From contig CAZAXK010000001.1 of the NCBI GenBank assembly GCA_964489135.1, forward strand, positions 1 to 64,000: a stretch of DNA of 64,000 bases. The letters run 5' to 3'. Position 1 is the stretch's first letter. Each line of letters starts with the position of its first letter. Shown piece after piece: positions 1-8,618 of the stretch. A program made the translations under genes and the position numbers. The notes below the pieces were generated by a model that had not been told where the DNA came from, did no database searches, and saw nothing but the letters and a program-made list of their open reading frames with translations. This stretch comes from JBBTQZ01 sp964489135. Its GTDB lineage: Bacteria > Patescibacteriota > Minisyncoccia > Phycocordibacterales > WO2-35-19.

Positions 1-23
1 GGAGTGCTTTACGCAAAGAGTGA

Positions 24-29
24 TATAAT
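24..29 (+). promoter_or_regulatory. -10 element of a predicted leaderless promoter
   Basis: TATAAT preceded by TGA (extended -10, TGn) ends six bases before the ATG at 36. Transcription normally starts about six or seven bases after the -10 hexamer, so the mRNA would begin at or next to the start codon. No Shine-Dalgarno sequence fits in between. The same spacing recurs at many genes in this window. Confidence 0.7.
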
Positions 30-35
30 ACACCA

Positions 36-497
36 ATGACAAACAAATATATTGGGACAATTATTGGACTCTTACTTATTATTGGCATCGGAGGATTTGT
101 ATACGTACAAAAAGATAATGAGATAAAAAAACAAATCACAAATTCTACTTTTGGAACCGAATGCGATGAGGAGGCAACCGATTGCATTGGCGACCTCTCA
201 GGTGAGACCGATGACATCAACTCACCACAACCCTCCAACGCAAGTAGTAGTTCAGACACTTTAAACTCCTATACCAGCACAGAGGTAGCCCAGCATGCGA
301 ACAAAGCCAGTTGCTGGTCCATGATCAATGGCAATGTTTACGATCTTACCAGTTGGATACCGAAGCACCCTGGCGGTGAGGGGGCAATATTGAGCATCTG
401 CGGAATCGATGGCTCCAGTACCTTCAACGGTCAGCACGGAAAAAGTTCTAAGATTGCAAACCTACTTGCCGGATTTAAAATTGGTGTCGCAAAATAA
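36..497 (+). CDS. Membrane-anchored cytochrome b5-like heme protein
   Basis: 153 residues. An N-terminal transmembrane helix (about 7-24) is followed by an acidic, serine-rich linker (about 40-80) and a C-terminal cytochrome b5-like domain (about 81-150). The domain has the HPGG motif at 111-114, whose histidine is the first axial heme ligand, and a second histidine in GQHG (H134) at the place of the second ligand. This predicts a b-type heme domain held outside the membrane for single-electron transfer. The electron partner is unknown; the next gene is a DoxX-type membrane protein two bases downstream, so the two may be co-transcribed. Heme binding is inferred from the motifs. Start chosen because a -10 box lies six bases upstream. 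Confidence 0.85.
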   Translation: MTNKYIGTIIGLLLIIGIGGFVYVQKDNEIKKQITNSTFGTECDEEATDCIGDLSGETDDINSPQPSNASSSSDTLNSYTSTEVAQHANKASCWSMINGNVYDLTSWIPKHPGGEGAILSICGIDGSSTFNGQHGKSSKIANLLAGFKIGVAK

Positions 498-498
498 T

Positions 499-897
499 AT
501 GAATAAATATCAAACAATAGGGTTCGAGATGCTTCGACTGGCTCTTGCAGGAGTTTTCCTCTGGTTCGGTTTTTCTCAGCTGTTCGATACAATTGCTTGG
601 GTAGGCATCGTGCCTACTTGGGCCGTTGATCTTTTGCAGATACCGCCAGCATTTATTGTGCTGGGGAATGGTTTGCTAGAGGTAGTGCTCGGTTCACTTC
701 TCGCACTGGGTATCCTCACAAGATATGTGTCAGTTCTACTTGCACTCCATCTCTTCGTCATTGCATTCGAGCTAGGACTCACAGCTATCGGAATAAGAGA
801 CTTTGGATTGTCTTTTGCAACACTGGCTATTTCTTTCCTTTCCACAAAAAGCTCGCCAGTCTCCGAGATCAGACAGAGCCCAGTTACTCAAATCTAG
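499..897 (+). CDS. DoxX-like integral membrane protein
   Basis: 132 residues with about four hydrophobic segments. The opening helix with FGFSQL and the later GNGLLEVVLGSLLALGILTR stretch resemble DoxX/DoxD family proteins, small four-helix membrane proteins linked in other bacteria to quinone-coupled or thiol redox reactions. The ATG at 499 follows the stop of the cytochrome b5-like gene almost directly; an in-frame start at 409 would overlap that gene heavily and is unlikely. Pairing with a heme-binding neighbour suggests a small redox unit, which is inference from context. Confidence 0.7.
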   Translation: MNKYQTIGFEMLRLALAGVFLWFGFSQLFDTIAWVGIVPTWAVDLLQIPPAFIVLGNGLLEVVLGSLLALGILTRYVSVLLALHLFVIAFELGLTAIGIRDFGLSFATLAISFLSTKSSPVSEIRQSPVTQI

Positions 898-1855
898 TCC
901 TTATGTATTCTTCGGTCTCACTCATAGACAATGAGCGAGTTGAGTTGCCTGTGCGGACAAAGAATTCTTCCTTGTCTCCCTGCCTAAAATACGCTGGGCG
1001 ATTGGAGGCCTTTATGTCCACTACGCAAATTTCCTTACCGTCATATTTCTCAAATCCTATATCCACCAGCTTGGCAAAGTTGACCCCAATATTCGAACGA
1101 ATCAGAGAAAAGAAGTGGTTTTCAAATCCATCGCGGTTCTGCTTGGCTAAAGTAGAATAATCCCGATCTAGACCGAATACAGATGAATCATCTCGGACAC
1201 CCACAAGCAGCGTCCCGCCGTCAGTATTCATAAAGCCGACAAGAGATTTGAGCACGGCTTTCTCCAACTCTTTGCTTACCGCACCAAGCTTAACATCGAA
1301 GCGCAAAGTTTCCTTGAACTCGACTTTGACCGTTTCGCCCCGTTCGATTGTCTCCGCTATTCCAACTTTTTGCCCGTGGCCGTTTTGTGAATGGATCAGG
1401 CGTTTGAGATGGTCTACATAATCGCGATAGTTTGGGACATTGCGCATCTTAACTATCGGCCCATATTGTCCCTCAAGGATGATGGTCGCATGGCCAATAA
1501 GTCGATCAATTGGGGAATGACGCGTACCAACTGACACAACTCCGCTCAAAGAAAAGGCCTCCTTTTTGTGAAAAATAATCCCAGATTTCTTGACAATTTC
1601 GGTATCTCGCAATTCGAAATAAGAAAAATACCAATTGAGAAAGATGACCAAAAGATAGACCAGCTGGAAGACCGAAAAGGCGAGCATTATGAATATGTCG
1701 TAGCGCAGAAAGTTGTCTAGCTTGGCACCCCGATACAGCATTTCGTAGTTGCTAGCAAAAGAAAGTACGAAAAGTACTACGCCAGCCACAATTTCCATCA
1801 AAAATACGCGTGTCAAGAACACCGTTGGACCTTCTTTGACATACAAGCCCCTCAT
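884..1855 (-). CDS. Membrane bPH-like domain fused to Schlafen/AlbA_2-type domain
   Basis: 323 residues, unusual architecture. Two transmembrane helices (about 13-34 and 53-76) lead into a bacterial PH-like (YdbS/bPH_2-type) region (about 80-155). The C-terminal half (about 175-300) looks like a Schlafen AlbA_2 nucleic-acid-binding domain: VEFKET near 178-183, then GFMNTDGGTLLVGV at 207-220, the hallmark stretch. AlbA_2 proteins are usually soluble regulators or nuclease-related proteins; here the domain would be held on the inner face of the membrane. Convergent with the DoxX gene, with the last 14 bases overlapping. Function unknown; the domain calls are by motif only. Confidence 0.7.
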   Translation of the reverse strand: MRGLYVKEGPTVFLTRVFLMEIVAGVVLFVLSFASNYEMLYRGAKLDNFLRYDIFIMLAFSVFQLVYLLVIFLNWYFSYFELRDTEIVKKSGIIFHKKEAFSLSGVVSVGTRHSPIDRLIGHATIILEGQYGPIVKMRNVPNYRDYVDHLKRLIHSQNGHGQKVGIAETIERGETVKVEFKETLRFDVKLGAVSKELEKAVLKSLVGFMNTDGGTLLVGVRDDSSVFGLDRDYSTLAKQNRDGFENHFFSLIRSNIGVNFAKLVDIGFEKYDGKEICVVDIKASNRPAYFRQGDKEEFFVRTGNSTRSLSMSETEEYIRTRFE

Positions 1856-1939
1856 GACCCAATTTTAGCATATTTTTAGCGATGCCGAGACTTGAGAATA
1901 GTGTCAAACTCGACTATCATTAATAAATAGAGCATTTAT

Positions 1940-2740
1940 ATGGAAAACATCCTTGCAGTAAAAAATTTGGTTAAAAAATTCGGCGACTTTACTGCCGTTC
2001 AGGATATTACCTTTTCTGTCAAAAAGGGTGAGATCTTTGCTTTTCTTGGCCCAAACGGAGCCGGCAAATCAACCACTATCAAAATGCTTACAACGCTCCT
2101 CGATCCAACCTCGGGCGAAATAAGTGTAGCCGGATTTGACCCCAACACAGACTCAGATGCTGTTAGACACTCGATTGGTATTGTATTCCAAGACCCGAGC
2201 TTAGACGACGATCTAACCGCATATGAAAACATGCAACTCCACGCAATGCTTTATGGAATTCCAAAAGATGCGCGAGACCAGAAAATTGATCGACTTCTCT
2301 CACTCGTTGATCTGCTCGATCGGAAGAAAAATATTGTAAGAGAATTTTCGGGCGGTATGAAAAGGCGTTTAGAAATTGCCCGGTCGCTTTTGCATGAGCC
2401 AAAAATCCTTTTTCTAGACGAGCCCACCTTGGGCCTTGATCCCCAGACTCGTAATCATATGTGGAGCTATATAAAAGACCTCAACCAAAACAAAGGTATG
2501 ACCGTATTTTTCACCACTCACTATATGGAGGAAGCCTCGCGAATGGCCGAAAGAATCGCCATCATTGATCAGGGCAAAATAATCGAATCAGGCACTCCGG
2601 AAGAGATAATGAAAAAGACCGAGACCGAATCTTTGGAGGATGCATTTATAAAAGTCACCGGCCACCAAATCCGCGACGAAGGAGCAAGCAATCTGGATGT
2701 ACTAAGGCAGGGCGCGAAGATTTGGGGTGGTCGTCGCTAA
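1940..2740 (+). CDS. ABC-2 type exporter, ATP-binding subunit
   Basis: 266 residues. Walker A GPNGAGKST (about 37-45), Q-loop in VFQDPSLDDDLT, ABC signature FSGGMKRR, Walker B ILFLDEPTLGLD and the switch histidine in TTHYMEEA are all present. The DrrA-like C-terminal tail points to the daunorubicin-resistance/ABC-2 ATPase family that powers export of lipids, polysaccharides or drugs. The partner permease starts 10 bases after the stop, so the two form a complete exporter operon. The substrate cannot be deduced. Confidence 0.92.
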   Translation: MENILAVKNLVKKFGDFTAVQDITFSVKKGEIFAFLGPNGAGKSTTIKMLTTLLDPTSGEISVAGFDPNTDSDAVRHSIGIVFQDPSLDDDLTAYENMQLHAMLYGIPKDARDQKIDRLLSLVDLLDRKKNIVREFSGGMKRRLEIARSLLHEPKILFLDEPTLGLDPQTRNHMWSYIKDLNQNKGMTVFFTTHYMEEASRMAERIAIIDQGKIIESGTPEEIMKKTETESLEDAFIKVTGHQIRDEGASNLDVLRQGAKIWGGRR

Positions 2741-2750
2741 AAATAATAAT

Positions 2751-3494
2751 ATGGCAATCTACGTACTCTGGTTAAGACAAATCAAGAAATATTCACGCTC
2801 AAAATCCCGTATTATCGGTTCATTGGGTCAGCCGATCTTGTTCCTGCTAGCTTTTGGTTTTGGGTTTGGGGGAATATTTAGAGCCGCAGGCGAAGGTGAT
2901 TATGTAAATTTCTTAGCCCCCGGAATTATTGGGATGGCTATCATATTCTCAGCAATGTTTGCTGGTATCGAAGTTATTTGGGATCGCCAGTTTGGTTTTC
3001 TAAAGGAGACACTCGTCGCACCTGTCTCTCGATTTTCGATTGTATTTGGACGTACTTTGGGAGGAGCCACTATTGCGCTTTTTCAAGGGGTCTTGGTTTT
3101 CTTGATTTCACTTTTAATTGGCTTTAGCCCAATTTCTTTCCTCAGTGTACCCCTCGCCCTGCTGGTGATGACTCTGATGGCCACTCTTTTTACATCGCTT
3201 GGTACCGCTATAGCCACTCGTATGCGTGATATGCAAGCATTCCCCATCATTATGAACTTCATAATGATGCCATTGTTCTTTCTCTCTGGATCTCTCTTCC
3301 CCATAGAAGGATTACCAACGGGCTTGTCTTTTTTTGTGAGGCTCAATCCGGTCTCTTATGCAATGGATGCACTGCGTGGAGCGTTTACCAACGTCTATCA
3401 TTTCGGTTTGAGTACAGACCTCGTGGTACTTACCCTCTGCACAGCACTCACGCTCTATGTTGCAATAATACTCTTCAGAAAGATTGAGGCGTAA
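2751..3494 (+). CDS. ABC-2 type exporter, permease subunit
   Basis: About 247 residues with six predicted transmembrane helices, as in DrrB-type ABC-2 permeases. The conserved block before the last helices is visible: a run of hydrophobic residues with FFLSGSLFPIEGLP, followed by RLNPVSYAMDALRG, the ABC-2 signature region. Pairs with the ATPase just upstream. An alternative GTG start at 2727 overlaps the ATPase gene; the ATG at 2751 after an A/T-rich spacer is preferred. Confidence 0.9.
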   Translation: MAIYVLWLRQIKKYSRSKSRIIGSLGQPILFLLAFGFGFGGIFRAAGEGDYVNFLAPGIIGMAIIFSAMFAGIEVIWDRQFGFLKETLVAPVSRFSIVFGRTLGGATIALFQGVLVFLISLLIGFSPISFLSVPLALLVMTLMATLFTSLGTAIATRMRDMQAFPIIMNFIMMPLFFLSGSLFPIEGLPTGLSFFVRLNPVSYAMDALRGAFTNVYHFGLSTDLVVLTLCTALTLYVAIILFRKIEA

Positions 3495-4413
3495 AATAAA
3501 AAACCGAAAACTGTACATTGCAGTATTCTCACTCACGGGATTAGTGGTTCTCCTTTTTTTTGTTACTAAAATTCAATTTAGATATGAAAGTAACGCGCCG
3601 GTTAAAATCCTTTTTGTCGGCGATATGTTTTTCGATCGACAAATCCGAAAAGTTATCGCAGAAAGAGGCGCAGATCAGATATTGGGATGCATCTCCGACT
3701 TTCTGAAAGAGTTTGATCTTGTGGTCGGCAATTTGGAAGGCCCGATAACTGACAATCCCTCGATCAGCTTGGGCAGCGAGATAGGAAGCCCGGAAAATTT
3801 TGTTTTTACATTCCCACCTTCAACCGCAAAGCTTTTGGCCAAAAATAATATACGTGCCGTAAGTATCGGCAACAACCACATCGGCAATTTCGGATATGAG
3901 GGACTTACTTCTACTCGCAGATACTTGGGTGAAGCAGGGGTCGACTTTTTCGGAGGCCTAGAAGGGGATGAGGATATCTTGAGAAAGGAAGTCGGGGGAG
4001 TACCATTTGTCTTCATCGCTTACAACCAATTTGGCGGCGAGGACCCACTTCGCGTAGCGTCAAAAATAAAATTGGAAAGAGCCGAAAATCAAAAAGCCAA
4101 AATAATCGTCTTCGCTCATTGGGGCGAGGAATATGTCGGACCCACGGAGCACATGAGGCGATCGGCGAAACTCTTCGCCGAAAGTGGAGCCGATCTCGTT
4201 ATCGGCGCCCATCCTCACATAATTCAGGAGCAGGAAATGTTTGGCGAGACGCCCGTTTATTACTCTTTGGGCAACTTTGTCTTTGATCAGTATTGGAACA
4301 AGGAGGTCAGCACAGGACTCGGGGTCATCGCCTCGTTTGATGATCAAGATCTCAAGACAGACACCCGCAAGTTCGACCTCCGCCGAAGCGGGCAGACATG
4401 CCTTGTGGAGTAA
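3484..4413 (+). CDS. CapA-like metallophosphatase, membrane anchored
   Basis: 309 residues. One N-terminal transmembrane helix (about 9-28) then a PGA_cap/CapA-type calcineurin-like phosphatase fold: FVGDMFFDR, NLEGPITD, SIGNNHIGNFG, FAHWGEEY and GAHPHIIQ supply the usual metal ligands D, N, H, H and H. CapA relatives take part in poly-gamma-glutamate capsule export, but no capB or capC is nearby, so a general phosphoesterase acting outside the membrane is equally possible. The start is a TTG overlapping the permease gene by 11 bases; no ATG start fits. Confidence 0.82.
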   Translation: MRRKIKNRKLYIAVFSLTGLVVLLFFVTKIQFRYESNAPVKILFVGDMFFDRQIRKVIAERGADQILGCISDFLKEFDLVVGNLEGPITDNPSISLGSEIGSPENFVFTFPPSTAKLLAKNNIRAVSIGNNHIGNFGYEGLTSTRRYLGEAGVDFFGGLEGDEDILRKEVGGVPFVFIAYNQFGGEDPLRVASKIKLERAENQKAKIIVFAHWGEEYVGPTEHMRRSAKLFAESGADLVIGAHPHIIQEQEMFGETPVYYSLGNFVFDQYWNKEVSTGLGVIASFDDQDLKTDTRKFDLRRSGQTCLVE

Positions 4414-4445
4414 ATCCCTCTCTGCTATTCTTATATTCACAAAAT

Positions 4446-4967
4446 ATGAAGATCACCATTTTCGGATTGGCTGGCACCGGCACCAGCACAGTGGGCAAGC
4501 TTTTAGCAAGTAAGCTCGGCTTCAGCTTTCTTTCGGCGGGTGATGTTTTTCGTAAGAAGGCGAGCGACCTCGGGCTTACTCTGCTTGAATTTCACAATCT
4601 TGCAGTCGACGATCCGTCGATAGACAAAGAGTGTGATGAAGAAATCAAAGAATACGGTGCGAAGAATACCGGATTTGTGATCGAAAGCCGTCTGTCATGG
4701 CACTTCGTGCCCGACTCGATCAAGGTTCGACTTTTCGCTGATTCTGACGAGAGGATTTCGCGTGTAGCCAAGCGCGACGGCCAACTTTTCAAGCTAGCCA
4801 AGGAGAATATCGCGGAAAGAGAAGCAAACGACGCCGAGAGATATCACAAATTTTACGGTATCGACAATATCGATGATCCCGCCAAATTTGATCTAAATAT
4901 TGACACGACCAGCACCCCCGCCGAGGCCGTAGTAGACAAAATCATAGAATTTGTTAATAATAAATAG
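4446..4967 (+). CDS. Cytidylate kinase-like P-loop kinase
   Basis: 173 residues. The P-loop GLAGTGTSTVGK (about 6-17) at the extreme N-terminus, followed by FSFLSAGDVFRKKA and a mid-protein GFVIESRLSWH, matches the short archaeal-type cytidylate kinase group (COG1102), which phosphorylates CMP/dCMP to the diphosphate. Residues REANDAERYHKFYGI resemble the lid region of this group. The ATG at 4446 is chosen because the P-loop then sits at residue 6; upstream in-frame codons overlap capA. Could also be another small nucleotide kinase. Confidence 0.75.
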   Translation: MKITIFGLAGTGTSTVGKLLASKLGFSFLSAGDVFRKKASDLGLTLLEFHNLAVDDPSIDKECDEEIKEYGAKNTGFVIESRLSWHFVPDSIKVRLFADSDERISRVAKRDGQLFKLAKENIAEREANDAERYHKFYGIDNIDDPAKFDLNIDTTSTPAEAVVDKIIEFVNNK

Positions 4968-4990
4968 GTATTAATCGTTAATAATAAAAC

Positions 4991-5248
4991 ATGCCCAAGA
5001 AAGCAAATTCAGCTTTTATGAAGCCGATGAGTTTGAGCGCTGACCTCCAAGAGGTAGTAGGTAAAGGTCCTATGCCTCGATCAGAGATCGTTTCCAAGAT
5101 GTGGGATTACATCAAGAAGAACGGTTTGCAGGATCAGAAGAACAAGCGCAATATAAATGCCGACGAAAAACTTTTGAAAGTTTTCGGCGGTAAAAAGCAG
5201 GTTACAATGTTTGAGATGGCCAAGCATATTTCAAACAACGTTTCCTAA
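4991..5248 (+). CDS. SWIB/MDM2 domain protein
   Basis: 85 residues, almost entirely one SWIB domain: MSLSADLQEVVGKGPMPRSE followed by KMWDYIKKNGLQD and INADEKLLKVFGGKKQVTMFEMAKHI, the canonical SWIB layout. In eukaryotes the fold is found in chromatin remodelling complexes; standalone bacterial SWIB proteins occur in chlamydiae and other groups and are thought to bind DNA or chromatin proteins. Followed by a strong terminator, so it ends its transcription unit. Confidence 0.9.
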   Translation: MPKKANSAFMKPMSLSADLQEVVGKGPMPRSEIVSKMWDYIKKNGLQDQKNKRNINADEKLLKVFGGKKQVTMFEMAKHISNNVS

Positions 5249-5270
5249 TTTTCTCCACAACGCAGTCTTC

Positions 5271-5310
5271 AAAAGCGCCTCTTCAAAAGCTGGGCGCTTT
5301 TGATTTTTTG
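5271..5310 (+). terminator. Intrinsic terminator after the SWIB gene
   Basis: Inverted repeat AAAAGCGCC / GGCGCTTTT (5271-5279 and 5293-5301) with a 13-base loop, followed by a T-rich tract. Confidence 0.8.
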
Positions 5311-5389
5311 TGGTATTGTTGTCTTGTCCCAATCGGGATTTTCTTTTGTGCGAGCGAGAGAAGCTATTTTGCATAAATTACGAGATCAC

Positions 5390-7168
5390 ATGGAAATCAG
5401 AAACATAGCAATCATAGCCCACGTTGACCACGGCAAGACCACCCTTACCGATGCGATTTTGCGTCAATCTGGAGCCGTGCAAGAAGGGGTAAGCATGGAC
5501 TCAAACGCGCTTGAAAAAGAGCGTGGTATTACCATATATGCCAAAAATGCTTCGATTTCTTACCGTGACACGAAAATAAATATTATAGACACTCCGGGGC
5601 ACGCCGACTTCGGTTCCGAGGTCGAGCGTATCTTACGCTCGATCGATTGCGTTTTGCTTGTGGTCGACGCTCAAGAAGGCCCGATGCCCCAGACCCGCTT
5701 CGTACTCAAGAAGTCACTCGAGCTCGGCCATCGCCCGATCGTGGTCATCAACAAAATCGACAAGCCAGCCGCCGACCCGAAGCGCGTGCACGATGAAGTT
5801 TTCGAACTTTTCTTTGATCTTGGAGCGAGCGAAGAACAACTGAATTTTCCTTGTGTTTTCGCTATTGGCAAGCAGGGTATCGCCATGAGAAATCTGGATG
5901 ATAAAAGCGAGGATATAAAGCCCCTCCTCGAAGTAGTGCTGGAACATGTCCGTCCGGCCAACAAGAATCCTGATTTTCCTCTTCAGGCACAGGTATTCAA
6001 TCTCGGCTACGACAACTTTCTTGGCCGTCTCGCTATTTCGCGCATCTATCAAGGTACCCTCGAAGTCGGCCAGAAGATTTTGGCCAAGAAAAATGATGGC
6101 AGTATCGAAGAGGGTAAGGTTACCAAAATATTTACTTTTGAAGGATTGAACAGAATAGAGACGGCCAAGGCTGAATCGGGCGACATAGTTATGATCGCCG
6201 GACTCGAGAATACTTATATCGGCGACACCATAATAGACAATAGCGAAACCGAAGCCCTACCACCAATCCACGTCGACGAGCCGACTATCGCTTTGAACTT
6301 CCTCGTGAATAATTCGCCTTTTGCCGGTAGGGAAGGCAAGTTTGTAAACAGCCGACAGATCAGAGAACGCCTCGAGAAAGAGCTCAAGGTAAATGTCGGC
6401 CTCAAGGTAGACTTCTCTCACGATGGAATGCGGGTGTTCGGCCGAGGTGAACTCCACATTGCAATACTGCTTGAGAATATGCGACGCGAAGGATTTGAAC
6501 TTCAGGTCTCCCAGCCCGAAGTGATCATCAAAGAGATCGACGGAGCCAAGCACGAACCGTTCGAAGAAGTCACGATCGAAATCCCGAGCGAGATGCAGGG
6601 TACTGTAATAGAAAAGCTCGGTAGCCGAGGAGCCATCATGACCGCAACCAAGCAATCCGGAGACCGACTACGTATGATATTTGAAGGTCCGACTCGCGGA
6701 CTCTTGGGTTATCGAACTCAGTTCATTGTCGACACCAAAGGCGAGGGCATATTTGCTAGTCGAGTGATCGGCTTCCGTCCTCATGCCGGCGAGATAAGCA
6801 AACGACCAGAAGGATCGATGATCTCTATGGCGAGCGGTAAGGCCTTGGCTTTCGCCTTGGACAATCTTCAAACTCGAGGCACTTTATATATTGGACCAAC
6901 GACAGAGGTCTACGAAGGTATGGTCATCGGCAACACCTCCAAAGGTGAAGAGATGATTGTAAATCCAACCAAAGGCAAACAGCTCACCAACATGCGCGCT
7001 TCCGGATCGGACGAAAAGATTTATCTCGCACCACCCCGACTTATCACAATCGAGAACGGCCTCGAAATAATGGCCGAAGACGAATACTTGGAAATTACGC
7101 CGAAGTCTGTCCGCTTGCGCAAACAATTCCTCACTGAGAACGATCGCAGCAAATCCCGCCGAGTCTAA
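5390..7168 (+). CDS. typA: Ribosome-associated GTPase TypA/BipA
   Basis: 592 residues, the usual BipA length. It starts MEIRNIAIIAHVDHGKTT, with G1 AHVDHGKTT, G2 EKERGITI, G3 DTPGHADFG and G4 NKID. EF-G-like domains II, III and V follow, with the BipA-specific C-terminal region including YIGPTTEVYEGMVIG. BipA is a translational GTPase that aids 50S assembly and stress adaptation. The ATG at 5390 is chosen since it puts the G1 motif at the normal distance; a longer TTG form at 5300 would start inside the preceding terminator. Confidence 0.96.
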   Translation: MEIRNIAIIAHVDHGKTTLTDAILRQSGAVQEGVSMDSNALEKERGITIYAKNASISYRDTKINIIDTPGHADFGSEVERILRSIDCVLLVVDAQEGPMPQTRFVLKKSLELGHRPIVVINKIDKPAADPKRVHDEVFELFFDLGASEEQLNFPCVFAIGKQGIAMRNLDDKSEDIKPLLEVVLEHVRPANKNPDFPLQAQVFNLGYDNFLGRLAISRIYQGTLEVGQKILAKKNDGSIEEGKVTKIFTFEGLNRIETAKAESGDIVMIAGLENTYIGDTIIDNSETEALPPIHVDEPTIALNFLVNNSPFAGREGKFVNSRQIRERLEKELKVNVGLKVDFSHDGMRVFGRGELHIAILLENMRREGFELQVSQPEVIIKEIDGAKHEPFEEVTIEIPSEMQGTVIEKLGSRGAIMTATKQSGDRLRMIFEGPTRGLLGYRTQFIVDTKGEGIFASRVIGFRPHAGEISKRPEGSMISMASGKALAFALDNLQTRGTLYIGPTTEVYEGMVIGNTSKGEEMIVNPTKGKQLTNMRASGSDEKIYLAPPRLITIENGLEIMAEDEYLEITPKSVRLRKQFLTENDRSKSRRV

Positions 7169-7197
7169 TCACCGCGCCGAGATCTCAAAAAAGGGGA

Positions 7198-7950
7198 TTA
7201 TTGTGTCGAAACTTGATCGAGAAGAGCGTCGACGCCATCCCAAAATCCATCAGCATCGGTGTCTCTCAATTTTGGATTGGTCTTTACACACTTGGTATCA
7301 TCCGGCTTATTCAAACACTCTTCTTCGTAGTCAGCGATGGCGTCCTTATCCTTATCTTCCGACCAACGAATGATTCGATCATTTAGTTCCTGCTCGGGAG
7401 CAGAGTTCTTCGCAGTAGCGCCACCTTTGGTAGGACTAAAGCTCAAGAGCTTGAGCTCGCCCTTTTCATTTCGCACGAAAACAATCATGCTCCTGAAGCG
7501 ACCAACAAGATTTAGCTCTACGCTGGTTTCGGTCCAGAAATCAGTGGTGAGTACCGTTTGGCGTTTGTCGCTCCAGACATTTATAAAATCCTCTTTCTTG
7601 AGAGTCGAACCATGAGCATAGGCCGAGCTCATACGGGCTTTACATTCATCGGAGGGCTTCGTCGTATCGCAGACTTTGGAAATTTTGTAAACCAAAGATT
7701 TTACTCCCGCTAGATCTTGGTTCTTGTTGTAACTTAGATATTTTTGGAAAAGATCCCATGCCTCGGTCTTGGGGTCTTTGGCGAGAGGAGTCGATGAATC
7801 GGAAGTTGAGGCGACTTGGTCGGTCGAAGATGCGGTGAGCTCATCGTTGACTGAAGGTTCAGCTGTTGGCGCTTCGGATCGCTTGGTGAGAACAAGCCCA
7901 AGGACAATGAGAACTAAAACTATAATTCCGAGTATAATTTTGTTTTTCAT
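7198..7950 (-). CDS. Secreted or membrane-anchored protein with calcium-binding-like C-terminus
   Basis: 250 residues. An N-terminal membrane helix (about 4-22) is followed by a T/S/A/E-rich linker and a soluble domain with four cysteines. The C-terminal 50 residues contain two acidic repeats (DKDKDAIADYEE and DTDADGFWDGVD), like the thrombospondin type 3/EF-hand-like repeats common on CPR surface proteins; calcium binding is inferred. The ATG at 7950 is chosen because the helix follows at once. Divergent from the next gene with only 25 bases between starts. Function unknown. Confidence 0.6.
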   Translation of the reverse strand: MKNKIILGIIVLVLIVLGLVLTKRSEAPTAEPSVNDELTASSTDQVASTSDSSTPLAKDPKTEAWDLFQKYLSYNKNQDLAGVKSLVYKISKVCDTTKPSDECKARMSSAYAHGSTLKKEDFINVWSDKRQTVLTTDFWTETSVELNLVGRFRSMIVFVRNEKGELKLLSFSPTKGGATAKNSAPEQELNDRIIRWSEDKDKDAIADYEEECLNKPDDTKCVKTNPKLRDTDADGFWDGVDALLDQVSTQ

Positions 7951-7975
7951 AGGGGATAGGATAGCATAATAAACA

Positions 7976-8593
7976 ATGAAATCAAAAATTCCAAAGATCA
8001 AAACCCCGCAAAAGATCCAAGATTTTTTGGACCAAATACCTTTTAATTTTGAAAAGGAAGGGGAGACTTATTACTCACCCAAGTTGGTCCTCCAAAAAAA
8101 TGTTGCTCATTGCTTTGAGGGTGCGCTTCTTGCCTGCGCTTGCTTAGAAAAAATCGGGATAAAAAACTACCTCATGGACCTCAAGGTGAAAAATCTCAAG
8201 CAAGATAGCGACCACACCCTCTGCCTCTTCAAGCAAAACGGCTTCTGGGGGGCAATTACTAAAACAAATCATTCCGTTTTACGATATCGCGACCCGATTT
8301 ACAAAACATATCGAGAGCTAGCTATGACCTACTTCCATGAATATTTTTTGGACACTGGGGAGAAAACCTTAAAATCCTTTTCCAAGCCCTTCGACATTTG
8401 GCGCCAATTTGGAAATAATTGGGTCAACCGAGAAGACGATCTGGATGAGATCGCCGAAGCGCTCGATCGTTCCCCTCACTCCGATTTCGTCCCAAAATCA
8501 AACCTCAAATACATAAGAAAAGCAGGCCCAACAGAGGCGGCCGGTGCCAAGATAACAGAGTGGCCAAAGAAGTCCAAATCAGCTATAATGTAG
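7976..8593 (+). CDS. Putative transglutaminase-like cysteine protein
   Basis: 205 residues, no signal peptide. NVAHCFEGALLACACLEKIG (C46) followed by DSDHTLCLF (H80) resembles the Cys and His parts of the transglutaminase-like/papain fold, with conserved acidic residues further on. This is a motif-level guess; the fold and activity are not proven. A CATAAT box ends five bases before the ATG, so this mRNA may also be nearly leaderless. Confidence 0.4.
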   Translation: MKSKIPKIKTPQKIQDFLDQIPFNFEKEGETYYSPKLVLQKNVAHCFEGALLACACLEKIGIKNYLMDLKVKNLKQDSDHTLCLFKQNGFWGAITKTNHSVLRYRDPIYKTYRELAMTYFHEYFLDTGEKTLKSFSKPFDIWRQFGNNWVNREDDLDEIAEALDRSPHSDFVPKSNLKYIRKAGPTEAAGAKITEWPKKSKSAIM

Positions 8594-8618
8594 TTTATTA
8601 GGAGCTAACAATAAAAAC

